Shown here: positions 52,874 to 61,550 of the stretch, piece after piece
Position numbering within the stretch: position 1 is the stretch's first letter
How the letters are laid out: every line of letters begins with the position of its first letter
Assembly: GCA_947489315.1 (NCBI GenBank)
Contig: CANLCX010000002.1
Coordinates: forward strand, 806,001-870,000
Source: an uncultured Sphingomonadaceae bacterium
Lineage (GTDB): Bacteria; Pseudomonadota; Alphaproteobacteria; Sphingomonadales; Sphingomonadaceae
Direction: 5' to 3'
DNA length: 64,000 bases
The notes under the pieces: model-generated
Told to the model about the DNA's origin: nothing
What the model saw: only the letters and a program-made list of their open reading frames with translations
Databases searched by the model: none
Program-made: the position numbers and the translations under genes

Positions 52874-53416
52874 GTGAAGTTGAACCAGGTTACCGTTGGA
52901 TGTGTCGATTATGATGCGTCGGTCAAATTTTACGAGACACTGGGTCTCGTCCAGATTGTTGGTTCTCCTCCCGATTATGCGCGTTTTGAAACAGCGACCG
53001 GTGAGACGTTCTCTATTCACGCGGTGGATCAGGTCTTCGAACCAACCAGTATGATCTATTTCGAAACCGCTACGCTCGATGATGATGTCGCGGCTCTGGA
53101 AGCCAAAGGCATTATTTTTGACACGCGGCCGAAAAATCAAACCTGGGGCTGGCGGGAGGCGCGTCTGCGCGACCCAGCCGGCAACGCCTTGTGCCTCTTT
53201 CATGGCGGAGACAATCGCCGCTTCCCGCCATGGCGAATTTCAAATAGCAACCAAGAAAAGGACATGAAAAATGACAACAGCAACTCTGGAACATGTGAAC
53301 ATGACAGTCAGCGACCCGCGGCGGTCCGCCGCCCTGATGCGCGACCTATTTGGCTGGCATATCCGGTGGGAGGGGCCATCAATGTTGGGTGGCCACACGA
53401 TCCACGTTGGGACTGA
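52874..53416 (+). CDS. VOC family protein, first gene of the SoxR operon
   Basis: 180 residues from GTG 52874 (GAGAAGGA upstream). The VOC domain spans residues 1 to about 121: VKLNQVTVGCVDYDASVKFYE, FETATLDDDVAALEAKGI and RDPAGNALCLFHGGDNRRFPPWRI, where such proteins normally end. About 60 further residues of low-complexity, unlike-protein sequence follow, because the frame runs on into the next gene. Either the stop was lost or the sequence has a base error near 53240. Likely a scavenger of reactive electrophiles. Confidence 0.78.
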   Translation: MKLNQVTVGCVDYDASVKFYETLGLVQIVGSPPDYARFETATGETFSIHAVDQVFEPTSMIYFETATLDDDVAALEAKGIIFDTRPKNQTWGWREARLRDPAGNALCLFHGGDNRRFPPWRISNSNQEKDMKNDNSNSGTCEHDSQRPAAVRRPDARPIWLAYPVGGAINVGWPHDPRWD

Positions 53417-53651
53417 CGATCAATATCTCGCGCTCTATACCAATGCGGATGTGAAGGCCGCCGATCCAAGCTTCCGCAAGGGAGAACCGATGAACCATGT
53501 CGCGATGATCGTCGATGATCTGGATGCTGTCGAGGCGAAAGTTGTCGCGGCCGGCCTCAAACCCTTTGGCCATGATGATTATGATCCCGGGCGACGGTTC
53601 TATTTTTTTGACTGGAACGGGATTGAGTTCGAGATTGTCAGCTATTCCTGA
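53271..53651 (+). CDS. VOC family protein, second gene of the SoxR operon
   Basis: 126 residues. Glyoxalase-like fold: LEHVNMTVSDPRRSAALMRDLF with its metal His, HIHVG-type middle (GGHTIHVGTDDQYLALY), EPMNHVAMIVDDLDAVEAKV and YFFDWNGIEFEIVSYS with the final Glu. It keeps the His/Glu set of the superfamily. The ribosome site (AAAAGGA) and start lie inside the previous gene, with 146 bases of out-of-frame overlap. Confidence 0.87.
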   Translation: MTTATLEHVNMTVSDPRRSAALMRDLFGWHIRWEGPSMLGGHTIHVGTDDQYLALYTNADVKAADPSFRKGEPMNHVAMIVDDLDAVEAKVVAAGLKPFGHDDYDPGRRFYFFDWNGIEFEIVSYS

Positions 53652-53730
53652 TCGGGCCGATCTTCCCATTCGGGCCGCCAGCGCGTAACCTTTCACAATG
53701 GCGGCCCGAACCGGGCCATGGAGACAGACC

Positions 53731-54345
53731 ATGCCCTATAAATTTCTCGATATGCTGACCACCGACAGTGTCCGTGACGCCCAATCCGAAAATGGCGCCC
53801 GGGAATTATGGGCAGATTTTTCCGGTGATCGCCGCTTTGATCAGTTTGACGAACGGGCAGCAGCCTTCATCAGCGCCCACGACAGTTTCTACATGGCCAG
53901 CGTTTCAGAAAATGGCTGGCCTTATGTCCAGCACCGTGGCGGGCCACCGGGCTTTGTAAAAATACTGGATGAGAAGACGTTGGGATTTGCCGATTTTCGC
54001 GGCAACCAGCAATATATCAGCCTCGGTAACGTCAAGGCCGATGATCGAGTAGCGCTGTTCATGGTCGATTATCCGCGGCGCAAGCGATTGAAGTTGCTTG
54101 CCCATATGACGGTTCATTCGCTGGATGCCGATCCCGAACTTGCCGAGCGGATTATCGACTCCGACTATCTAGGCGAGCCGGAGCGATTAATGACTCTATC
54201 GCTTGAGTCCTATGACTGGAATTGTCCGCAACATATCGTACCGCGCTTCACCAAAGAGATGGTCGATCTTGCCGCGAAACCTTTGCACGAAGAAATCGTT
54301 CGGCTGACAGCAGAAAATGAGGCGTTACGGGCAAAGCTTGGATAA
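53731..54345 (+). CDS. Pyridoxamine 5'-phosphate oxidase-fold flavoprotein
   Basis: 204 residues from ATG 53731 (GGAGACAGACC upstream). FMN-binding split barrel: FYMASVSENGWPYVQHRGG, LGFADFRGNQQYISLGNV and VALFMVDYPRRKRLKLLAH. The C-terminal helix carries heptads (LHEEIVRLTAENEALRAKL), a short coiled coil for oligomerisation. Substrate unknown; flavin reductases of this kind detoxify quinones or nitro compounds. It is the third gene of the SoxR-controlled unit. Confidence 0.85.
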   Translation: MPYKFLDMLTTDSVRDAQSENGARELWADFSGDRRFDQFDERAAAFISAHDSFYMASVSENGWPYVQHRGGPPGFVKILDEKTLGFADFRGNQQYISLGNVKADDRVALFMVDYPRRKRLKLLAHMTVHSLDADPELAERIIDSDYLGEPERLMTLSLESYDWNCPQHIVPRFTKEMVDLAAKPLHEEIVRLTAENEALRAKLG

Positions 54346-54347
54346 GC

Positions 54348-54392
54348 CGTCCCATCGTCACACTGAACCATATTCAGGATAACGATGGGACG
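54348..54392. terminator. Hairpin between convergent genes
   Basis: CGTCCCATCGT (54348-54358) pairs with ACGATGGGACG (54382-54392), with an inner CTGAA/TTCAG stem. The T run after it is broken (ATGTTTCGTCTT). It may stop transcription from both sides. Confidence 0.6.
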
Positions 54393-54402
54393 ATGTTTCG
54401 TC

Positions 54403-55539
54403 TTATAGGCTTGGATTCACCAATACCTTCTCGCCGGTTGCTTTTTTCTCATAGCCTTTGGCAATCTCGGGATTGATCATGTCGAGCAGCGAAATCTCGC
54501 TTGAATATTCGCTGTTGAATATGCCGTTACGCTCTTCGACCGAGTACATGCGCATTTCCATCATGCGCTCCATGCCAACCTGCTCCAAATGCGGGGTCAG
54601 CAACCAACCGCCGACGCCCCAATAGAGGCCCAGTCCGCCGCCCAAAATGGTTTCGCCCGTATCGAGGCGTCCATAGATATAGACCTGTTTGTGGACAGTG
54701 GAACCATAAACACTGAACTCCGCGCCGCGTTTTGCTGCGGCCTGTTCCATCGCGGTGAGGATATAGCTTGCCAGCTTACCACCACCGATTGCATCAAAGC
54801 CCAATGTCGCGCCGGTTTCCGCCAACGCATCGACCAGGCTTGGCATGAAATCATCCTTGGTGCTGTCGAGCACATGGGTCACGCCCAGATCGGTTAGAAT
54901 TTTCTTCTGCGCATCGGACCGCACGATCGCGACCAATGGGATATTATCCTTCACACATAGTTTCGCGAGCATCTGGCCAAGATTGGACGCTGCTGCCGTG
55001 TGCACCAGCCCCTCATGTCCTTCTGCACGCATCGTGTTGATAAAGCCCTGCGCTGTCATTGGGTTAACGAACAGCGACGCGCCTTCCTTGGCCGCAGCAC
55101 CTTCAGGAAGCGGGACGCACATCATCGCCGGCATGACGCGGTGGGTGCGATACATTTCGCCGCCCACTATGGTAACAGTCTTGCCGAGCAATGCCTGCGC
55201 CGCATCGGATGCACCAGCGGCGACAACCTTGCCCGCGCCTTCGTTACCGGCGGGGAGTTTCTTACCCTTGCGACCAGCGAAAATGCGCATCATCGCAGGG
55301 TCGACATCAGCGACCAGTGCCGGATGACCATCGACGGTTTCTGACCGTACCGTGTCCATTTGCGCAGGACTCAGCAGCAATCCAAGGTCAGACGGGTTGA
55401 TCGGCACCGCTTCCATTGCGACGACCACTTGATGGTCCTCTGGTTCAGGAACCGCATAAGGTTCAATCGAAAGTACCAGCTTTTCATCATCGGTAACCGT
55501 TGTAAAAAGTTGCTTTGCGTCAGTAATATTATGGCTCAT
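54403..55539 (-). CDS. Zinc-free medium-chain dehydrogenase/quinone oxidoreductase
   Basis: 378 residues, MDR superfamily: GroES-like part with PEDHQVVVAMEAVPINPSDLG, NEGAGKVVAAG and the Rossmann part GLVHTAAASNLGQMLAKLC, with IPLVAIVRSDAQKKILTDLG. Zinc-binding Cys/His of true alcohol dehydrogenases are absent, so an enoyl or quinone reductase is likelier. It is 33 bases after the nitronate monooxygenase gene, the last of three oxidoreductase genes in one operon. Confidence 0.87.
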   Translation of the reverse strand: MSHNITDAKQLFTTVTDDEKLVLSIEPYAVPEPEDHQVVVAMEAVPINPSDLGLLLSPAQMDTVRSETVDGHPALVADVDPAMMRIFAGRKGKKLPAGNEGAGKVVAAGASDAAQALLGKTVTIVGGEMYRTHRVMPAMMCVPLPEGAAAKEGASLFVNPMTAQGFINTMRAEGHEGLVHTAAASNLGQMLAKLCVKDNIPLVAIVRSDAQKKILTDLGVTHVLDSTKDDFMPSLVDALAETGATLGFDAIGGGKLASYILTAMEQAAAKRGAEFSVYGSTVHKQVYIYGRLDTGETILGGGLGLYWGVGGWLLTPHLEQVGMERMMEMRMYSVEERNGIFNSEYSSEISLLDMINPEIAKGYEKKATGEKVLVNPSL

Positions 55540-55572
55540 CAGGATTTTCCTCTTGTTGGATATGCGGTTAAA

Positions 55573-56508
55573 TTAGAAACTCTTTGCGGCGTTCAACGCG
55601 CTCATACGCTCGGTAATGGTGAAAAACTCTTCCACCGTTTCGTCGATAATCTGTTTGGCAGTTTTTATCTCGTCAATCAAACCGGATGATTGTCCGGCGA
55701 GACCAACAGCGGCCTCCATATCACCGCCAAAATAGACATCGAGTATGCCTTTAAACGTATCAGGTGGCATCAATCCGTCTTCATAGATTTTCGCGGTGCG
55801 CTCCGTTTTCAGCGCGCGGATGCAGGGTGTCGCTTTCTTATTCAGTACATAGGTACCGGTTTCCTTGGCATCCAATATCGCCTGTTTGTAATTGTGGTGG
55901 ACCGGGCTTTCGGCGCTGGACACAAAACGCGTGCCCATTTGGACCGCTTCGGCCCCCAGAGCAAAAGCAGCCGCCATGCCCTTGCCATCCGCGATACCGC
56001 CAGCCGCGACCATCGGTATGTCTGATTGACGGCGAATGGCTTGCAGCAAGACGAGTGTAGAGACTTCTTCGGGATTTTTGAAACCGCCGCCTTCTGCGCC
56101 CTCAACAACCAAGCCATCAATGCCAGCTTCCACGCATTTCATCGCCGCATCGACCGTTGGAACGGCGTGGTAAACGGTAATACCGGCTTCTTTAAGGGGG
56201 CCGATAAACTTGGCCGGACTACCTGCAGAGGTGGTCACAAATTTCACGCCTGATCCACAGATATGATCAAGGATCGCTGGATCTTTGAGGAACATGATCG
56301 GCAGGTTTACGCCAAAGGGCGCATCGGTCAGATCGCTCATCTTGGCGATTTCCGCCATGCAATTTTCCGTCTCACCCGATGATGTTTCGATAACGCCAAG
56401 GCCGCCAGCGTTGCAAACAGCCGAAGCGAGCTGCGATCGGGCGATCCAACCCATGGGGGCCTGCACAATGGGATATTTCGCGCCAGTATGTTCGAGAAAA
56501 CGGTTCAT
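55573..56508 (-). CDS. Nitronate monooxygenase family protein
   Basis: 311 residues, FMN-dependent TIM barrel: YPIVQAPMGWIARSQLASAV at the start, GVNLPIMFL, GVKFVTTSAGSPAKF, VEGAEGGGF (in place of the catalytic His motif GxEAGGH), and PMVAAGGIADGKGMAAAFALGAEAVQMGTRF. The catalytic His of nitropropane dioxygenases is replaced by Gly here (EGGG), so the substrate may differ. Middle gene of the three-gene operon with 33-base gaps. Confidence 0.87.
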   Translation of the reverse strand: MNRFLEHTGAKYPIVQAPMGWIARSQLASAVCNAGGLGVIETSSGETENCMAEIAKMSDLTDAPFGVNLPIMFLKDPAILDHICGSGVKFVTTSAGSPAKFIGPLKEAGITVYHAVPTVDAAMKCVEAGIDGLVVEGAEGGGFKNPEEVSTLVLLQAIRRQSDIPMVAAGGIADGKGMAAAFALGAEAVQMGTRFVSSAESPVHHNYKQAILDAKETGTYVLNKKATPCIRALKTERTAKIYEDGLMPPDTFKGILDVYFGGDMEAAVGLAGQSSGLIDEIKTAKQIIDETVEEFFTITERMSALNAAKSF

Positions 56509-56541
56509 GAATTTGTCTTTCGTTGAATAATTTTTAACCGA

Positions 56542-57561
56542 TCAGCCCATCGGATAGAGAATATCTTTGGTGACCGCATCGACCGCCTTCATCACGTCAT
56601 CACTAAGCACCAATTCGCTCGCAGCAAATATGTCGGCCAATTGATCGGTGTGAGTTGCGCCCACGATGGTGGAAGCTACAAATTTATGCTGTTTCGACCA
56701 CGCTGTTGCTAGCGTGACCGGAGCGATGCCCGCTTCATCGGCAATGGCCATGAAGCGTTTGGTCGATGCGATGCTTTTCTCGTTCACAAAGCGCTCCGCC
56801 ATTTTGAACTGGCGCTTGCCTTCCATCTCCAGATAGGCCGAGAACCGGGCCCCCTCTGGTTTGGCGCCATTATTATATTTGCCAGACAAGACACCGCCCG
56901 CGAGCGGCGAATAGGGAATGAGGCTGACACCTTCTTTCTTGCAAACCTGCGCCAGTTCATCTTCAAACCGGCGATTGTTCATGCTGAAATTATTTTGAAT
57001 GGTGCAATAGCGGGTGACACCGAGACGCTCTGACGCTTCCAGCGACTTCATCAAGCCCCAGCTGGTTTCGTTGGAACAGCCAATAGCGCGGATTTTACCT
57101 GCGCGGATTTGGTCATCGAGTACTTCCATCGTTTCATCATAGCCAGTGCCATGATCGGGCCAATGAGTCTGATAAAGGTCAATATAGTCTGTTCCCAGCC
57201 GTTTGAGACTATCGTCCAACGCCTTGACGATATTATGCCGATCGAGCGCCGTATTGCCCTGACGCACAGCGGCTTGAAACCAACCACCACTGGGTCCGGC
57301 TACTTTGGTTGCCAATATGATCGAGTCGCGATCTTTGTCCTTGAGCCAGCGGCCGACAATTTCCTCGGTCCGACCCGCATATTCGAGCCTAGGCGGTACT
57401 GGATATATTTCAGCCGTATCGAAGAAATTAATCCCGGCATCGAACGACTGATCCATGATTTTGTGCGACATGGCTTCATCAGCACCCGTGCCAAAAGTCA
57501 TGGTGCCCATGCAAACATCGGAAACATGCAGGGCGCTCTTACCAAGACGGCGTCGTTTCAT
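56542..57561 (-). CDS. Aldo/keto reductase
   Basis: 339 residues. NADPH-dependent TIM barrel. Catalytic residues can be seen: Asp and Tyr in NFFDTAEIYP, Lys in ILATKVAG and His in LYQTHWPDHG. C-terminal RFMAIADEAGIAPVTLATAW and STIVGATHTDQL hold the NADPH phosphate. Resembles the Tas/YdjG group. It is the first gene of the three-gene oxidoreductase operon. Confidence 0.93.
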   Translation of the reverse strand: MKRRRLGKSALHVSDVCMGTMTFGTGADEAMSHKIMDQSFDAGINFFDTAEIYPVPPRLEYAGRTEEIVGRWLKDKDRDSIILATKVAGPSGGWFQAAVRQGNTALDRHNIVKALDDSLKRLGTDYIDLYQTHWPDHGTGYDETMEVLDDQIRAGKIRAIGCSNETSWGLMKSLEASERLGVTRYCTIQNNFSMNNRRFEDELAQVCKKEGVSLIPYSPLAGGVLSGKYNNGAKPEGARFSAYLEMEGKRQFKMAERFVNEKSIASTKRFMAIADEAGIAPVTLATAWSKQHKFVASTIVGATHTDQLADIFAASELVLSDDVMKAVDAVTKDILYPMG

Positions 57562-57661
57562 TCAGGCTCTCCGGGAGTTTGTTTTTAACTATGCAGTTAA
57601 AGATGCCAGAATTACCATAGGTTGCAAGAGGCAATGTAATTAATCTGAGAAGAGAATTGCT

Positions 57662-58579
57662 TTATCCGGCTTGTCCCAACACCAGACAAGCGAGAAACAT
57701 CAGAAATCCGGCAAAACGATTAGACCGGAATTTGACTAGAGCATCTTCGCCATCACTGCTGTTCAAGCTGCTCACTTGCCAGACCAGATGCAGTGCCATC
57801 GGTATTAACGCCGTCAGACCTAATGCTTCGGGGCGAACGAGCCAGAAAGCCCCTGCCCAACTTGCCAAGGCCAAAGCATAGAAGACGAGCACACCGAACC
57901 GAACATTATCACCGAGCTTTAGTGCACTGGAACGGATACCGACCAGCGCATCATCCTCGCGGTCTTGCAGTGCATAGATGGTATCAAAACCAATCACCCA
58001 GAATATCGATCCGGCATAGAGCAACATCATCGCCCATGAAAAATCAGGCTCTATGGCCAGCCAGCCGACGAGCGCGCCCCATGAAAAAACCATGCCGAGC
58101 CATGCCTGCGGCCACCATGTGATCCGCTTCATAAAGGGATAGCCCGCCACCAAAGCCAGACTGCCCAGCGCGACCAGCTTTGCTGTTAAATTCAATTGAA
58201 ACCATACCGCCAGACCGATCAGGCATAAAAGTCCCAACCATATCCAAGCGGCTTTCAGCGACACCGCACCGCTAGCCAAGGGCCGAGAGCGGGTCCGTTC
58301 AACCTGTTTGTCGAGATCACGGTCGACAATATCATTATAAACACAGCCCGCGCCGCGCATCGCTATCGAACCGATGAGCAGCCACAGAAGCAAGTCCCAG
58401 CGCAGCACCGCTCCGCCAGCCAATGCCACGCCCCAGGCACAAGGCCAATAGAGCAGCCACCAACCAATTGGGCGGTCTAGACGAGCGAGGAGCGCGTAGG
58501 GACGCGCACTGGCGGGCAACAGGCCGATCAGACCGCGATATTCGGTGTCGGGAACATTTGGATGAAGATCGGATGACAT
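57662..58579 (-). CDS. ubiA: 4-hydroxybenzoate polyprenyltransferase UbiA
   Basis: 305 residues, about nine membrane helices. It joins the polyprenyl chain to 4-hydroxybenzoate in ubiquinone synthesis. Two Asp-rich motifs bind Mg-diphosphate: NDIVDRDLDKQVERTRSRPL and DTIYALQDREDDALVG. The N-terminus PASARPYALLARLDRPIGWWLL is typical. It is divergent from rsmE; a repeat lies between them. Confidence 0.96.
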   Translation of the reverse strand: MSSDLHPNVPDTEYRGLIGLLPASARPYALLARLDRPIGWWLLYWPCAWGVALAGGAVLRWDLLLWLLIGSIAMRGAGCVYNDIVDRDLDKQVERTRSRPLASGAVSLKAAWIWLGLLCLIGLAVWFQLNLTAKLVALGSLALVAGYPFMKRITWWPQAWLGMVFSWGALVGWLAIEPDFSWAMMLLYAGSIFWVIGFDTIYALQDREDDALVGIRSSALKLGDNVRFGVLVFYALALASWAGAFWLVRPEALGLTALIPMALHLVWQVSSLNSSDGEDALVKFRSNRFAGFLMFLACLVLGQAG

Positions 58580-58591
58580 ATCGCTTCTATA

Positions 58592-58677
58592 CCGTTAGTC
58601 CTGAGCTTGTCGAAGGACGTTTTTCGCTGAAGGATAACAGATCGATAGGCGTGGTTCGACAGGCTCACTACTAACGG
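58592..58677. repeat. Palindromic GTCGAA-type intergenic repeat
   Basis: CCGTTAGTCCTGAGCTTGTC continues to GAA (58592-58614) and pairs 20/23 with the reverse complement of 58655-58677. The element fills 86 bases of the gap between ubiA and rsmE. Similar GTTCGTCCTGAGCTTGTCGA repeats are scattered in sphingomonad genomes (recalled). No second copy is in the window. Confidence 0.75.
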
Positions 58678-58688
58678 ATATTTGCATT

Positions 58689-59450
58689 ATGGCCGCCACA
58701 CCCGCCTATCCCCCGCTTAGCGCTCCGCGCCTCTACGTTGATGTGGAACTCAGCGAGGGTGCAGAAATCCGTTTGGATGGCGGCCACGCGCATTATTTGC
58801 TCAAGGTCATGCGGATCAAACAAGGCCAGACGGTAAAATTATTTGATGACCGGACAGGCGAATATCTGGCGCATGTGACCATGCTCGGTAAACGCGACCT
58901 TATCCTTCTGATCGACGGAAAAACGCGAGAGCGGGACAATGTCCCAGATCTCTGGCTGCTCGCAGCCCCGATCAAGAAGGACCGCTATAGCTGGATTGCA
59001 GAAAAAGCGACGGAACTAGGCATTGCCGAAATGATTCCAGTGCAAACCACACGAACCCAGAATACTCATATAAAACCCGATAAATTGCGCGCGCATATGG
59101 TTGAAGCGGCGGAACAATGCGAAAGGACTGCGCTTCCTATATTGCGCCCGCTGGTCAAGCTGGATGAGTTGCTGAAAAATTGGCCTGCTGACCGCCATCT
59201 GTTTTTCGCCGATGAACGCATCCATGAAAGCGGGGAAGGCAGCTTTCGCAAGGCTTTGGTCGCAAATGATGGTCCCGCTGCGATCTTGATTGGGCCCGAA
59301 GGCGGCTTTTCCGATGCTGAAAATAAGGCCATCCGCGGCCTGCCCCAGTCCGTCCCAATCTCGCTTGGCCCGCGTATTTTACGGGCGGACACGGCTACGG
59401 TTGCGGCGGTCAGCTTGTGGATGGCTGGCCGCGGCGATTGGGATGCGTGA
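58689..59450 (+). CDS. rsmE: 16S rRNA (uracil1498-N3)-methyltransferase RsmE
   Basis: 253 residues. SPOUT-class enzyme modifying U1498 of 16S rRNA. PUA-like N-terminal domain (AEIRLDGGHAHYLLKVMRI), then WLLAAPIKKDRYSWIAEKATEL, then the knotted SAM site LIGPEGGFSDAE and SLGPRILRADTATVAAVS. It lies 12 bases after a repeat, so its promoter must be in or before the element. Confidence 0.95.
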   Translation: MAATPAYPPLSAPRLYVDVELSEGAEIRLDGGHAHYLLKVMRIKQGQTVKLFDDRTGEYLAHVTMLGKRDLILLIDGKTRERDNVPDLWLLAAPIKKDRYSWIAEKATELGIAEMIPVQTTRTQNTHIKPDKLRAHMVEAAEQCERTALPILRPLVKLDELLKNWPADRHLFFADERIHESGEGSFRKALVANDGPAAILIGPEGGFSDAENKAIRGLPQSVPISLGPRILRADTATVAAVSLWMAGRGDWDA

Positions 59451-59570
59451 GCCGCAAATGGCTTTTTTACAAGACTTTCAAGAGATTTAAGAAAATGTAA
59501 AATCTCGTTAATCTTGTCTAATGACTAGTTTTTTTACCAAATATTCAGCCTATTTCCCTAAGCCAACTCC

Positions 59571-61550
59571 ATGTTTGTGGGAACATATGATAACGGATTG
59601 ACCAGATCCGGTGCATATCAATGTGCAAAAGGCTTTGTAGCATTGCTGCTGGGTCTGATGGTGATTGCTCTGCTCACCAGCACCGCACAAGCGCAAACCA
59701 CGACGCAATACACAATCACCGATGGCGGCGGAGCCAATGATATTACCGCAACCACAACTTGCGCCAATCCGCTTGTCCAGAATTTCTCCGTCCCCACCAA
59801 TTACACGGTGTCGGATGTCGATATCGGGGTCATCGCCGACCATAGCTGGCGCGGTGACATACGCATCACCTTGCAATCGCCTGCAGGTACACGCGTTCAG
59901 GTCGTCAACGGCAGCGGCGGCGATTCAGGCGATAATTTCGATGTCCGGTTGAATGACGACGGCACGCAAGTTGTAAATACCGACCCCGCCACGGGTGATC
60001 ACATAACAGCTGCACCTCTATACGATAACAATTTTATTCCGGACAATCCGCTCTCTGCCTTTGTCGGCGAAAATAGCATTGGAACGTGGCGTCTGGAAAT
60101 TTGTGATATCTTTCCAACCGAAGATGATGGCAATTTTCTGCGCGCTGATTTGTTCCTTACGGATACACCGCCTTATGCCGATCTTTCAATCAATAAATCA
60201 GTCAGCAGCGGATCACCGGCCAGCGGTAGCAATGTTACTTACACGATAACAGTAACCAATGCCGCCGGATCACCGAGCAGTGCAAGTGGCATCGTAGTAA
60301 ATGATGCTCTGCCGTTAGGCGTTTCTTATGTCAGCGACACAGCATCCGGAGCCTATAATAGCGGAACCGGTAACTGGACCGTGGGCTCGCTTGCACCGGG
60401 CGCTTCTGCGACGCTGGACATCGTTGCCAATGTTACAGGAACGCCAGGTGCAGTTGTAACCAATAGCGCAGAAGTAGCAGCCTCTTCCATTTTTGATATC
60501 GATTCAACGCCCAATAACGGAGACACCAGCGAAGATGATTATGACGACGCCAGTTTTACCGTCTCTGGTGCCAGAGTGGCCGGAATACCGCCCAGTTTCA
60601 ACGCGATTTGTCCTATTGCAAATCAGATTCTATTCGATTGGGCGACTAGAACGTGGACCACAGGAAGCACCGATAACGACTTCGTAGTGACCGGTATCGG
60701 AACTCTAAATTATGCTCTCACTTCCGATACACCCTTCGTCACCGGCTCACCGGAAATAAATGGAACAAATACTGGCGGGAACCCGGGAGAAGTATCGCTT
60801 TTCATAAACAACAATCAAGGCATATTGTCCGATTTGGCGACAGGCGTGATAACGCTACCCACCGCCGTGCCAAGCCTGCAATTTACGGTTTATGATGTTG
60901 ATTTTCTTGCTGGCCAATTCGCTGACAAACTAACCGTGACCGGTAGTTTCAATGGCGCTACTGTCTTACCTACATTGACAAATGGCGTTGCCAACTACGT
61001 TGTTGGTAACACCGCGATTGGAGATGGCGCATCCGGAGGAACTGACGCGTTTGGCAATGTCGTAGTTACATTCTCATCGCCTATCGATACTATCACCATC
61101 GAATATGGAAACCACACAACGGCTCCTGCATTTCCGGGCAATCAATTCATCAACATATCTGACCTTAACTACTGTATGCCCGCAACGACCCTTAGCGTCA
61201 CCAAAATTAGCAACGTGGTGAGCGATCCGGTCAACGGCAGCACCAATCCAAAAGCCATTCCGGGTGCGACCATCCAATATTGCATATTAATTTCGAACGC
61301 CGGTAGCGCCACCGCATCATCGATCAGTGCTACCGACACTCTCCCCGGCAACGTGACCTATACCGCGGCTTCGATGCAAAGCGGCAGCAATTGCGGCTCG
61401 GCCGCAACGGCAGAGGATGACGACGCAACGGGTGCGGATGAGAGCGATCCCTTTGGCGCTTCGGTCAGTGGGGCAGTCTTAACCGCTACGGCCGCAGCTT
61501 TGGGACCGGCAGAAGGCTATGCTCTCACTTTTCAGGTCACCGTAGACTAA
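59571..61550 (+). CDS. Secreted P-domain/DUF11 repeat protein
   Basis: 659 residues: signal peptide (cleavage about residue 42, AQA-Q), a proprotein-convertase P-type domain (about residues 60-200, with DHSWRGDIRITLQSP and IGTWRLEICD), a first DUF11 repeat (about 205-330, ADLSINKSVSSGSPASGSN), a central jelly-roll-like part (330-540), and a second DUF11-like repeat (about 545-655) with four Cys. No protease domain is attached to the P domain. It is probably a surface or adhesive protein. The start lacks a clear ribosome site, so the first codons are uncertain. Confidence 0.82.
   Translation: MFVGTYDNGLTRSGAYQCAKGFVALLLGLMVIALLTSTAQAQTTTQYTITDGGGANDITATTTCANPLVQNFSVPTNYTVSDVDIGVIADHSWRGDIRITLQSPAGTRVQVVNGSGGDSGDNFDVRLNDDGTQVVNTDPATGDHITAAPLYDNNFIPDNPLSAFVGENSIGTWRLEICDIFPTEDDGNFLRADLFLTDTPPYADLSINKSVSSGSPASGSNVTYTITVTNAAGSPSSASGIVVNDALPLGVSYVSDTASGAYNSGTGNWTVGSLAPGASATLDIVANVTGTPGAVVTNSAEVAASSIFDIDSTPNNGDTSEDDYDDASFTVSGARVAGIPPSFNAICPIANQILFDWATRTWTTGSTDNDFVVTGIGTLNYALTSDTPFVTGSPEINGTNTGGNPGEVSLFINNNQGILSDLATGVITLPTAVPSLQFTVYDVDFLAGQFADKLTVTGSFNGATVLPTLTNGVANYVVGNTAIGDGASGGTDAFGNVVVTFSSPIDTITIEYGNHTTAPAFPGNQFINISDLNYCMPATTLSVTKISNVVSDPVNGSTNPKAIPGATIQYCILISNAGSATASSISATDTLPGNVTYTAASMQSGSNCGSAATAEDDDATGADESDPFGASVSGAVLTATAAALGPAEGYALTFQVTVD

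Noticed and set aside
58423-58674. Plus-strand frame over the start of ubiA and the repeat
   Set aside because: It is antisense to ubiA and its tail is the repeat itself, so it is not a gene.
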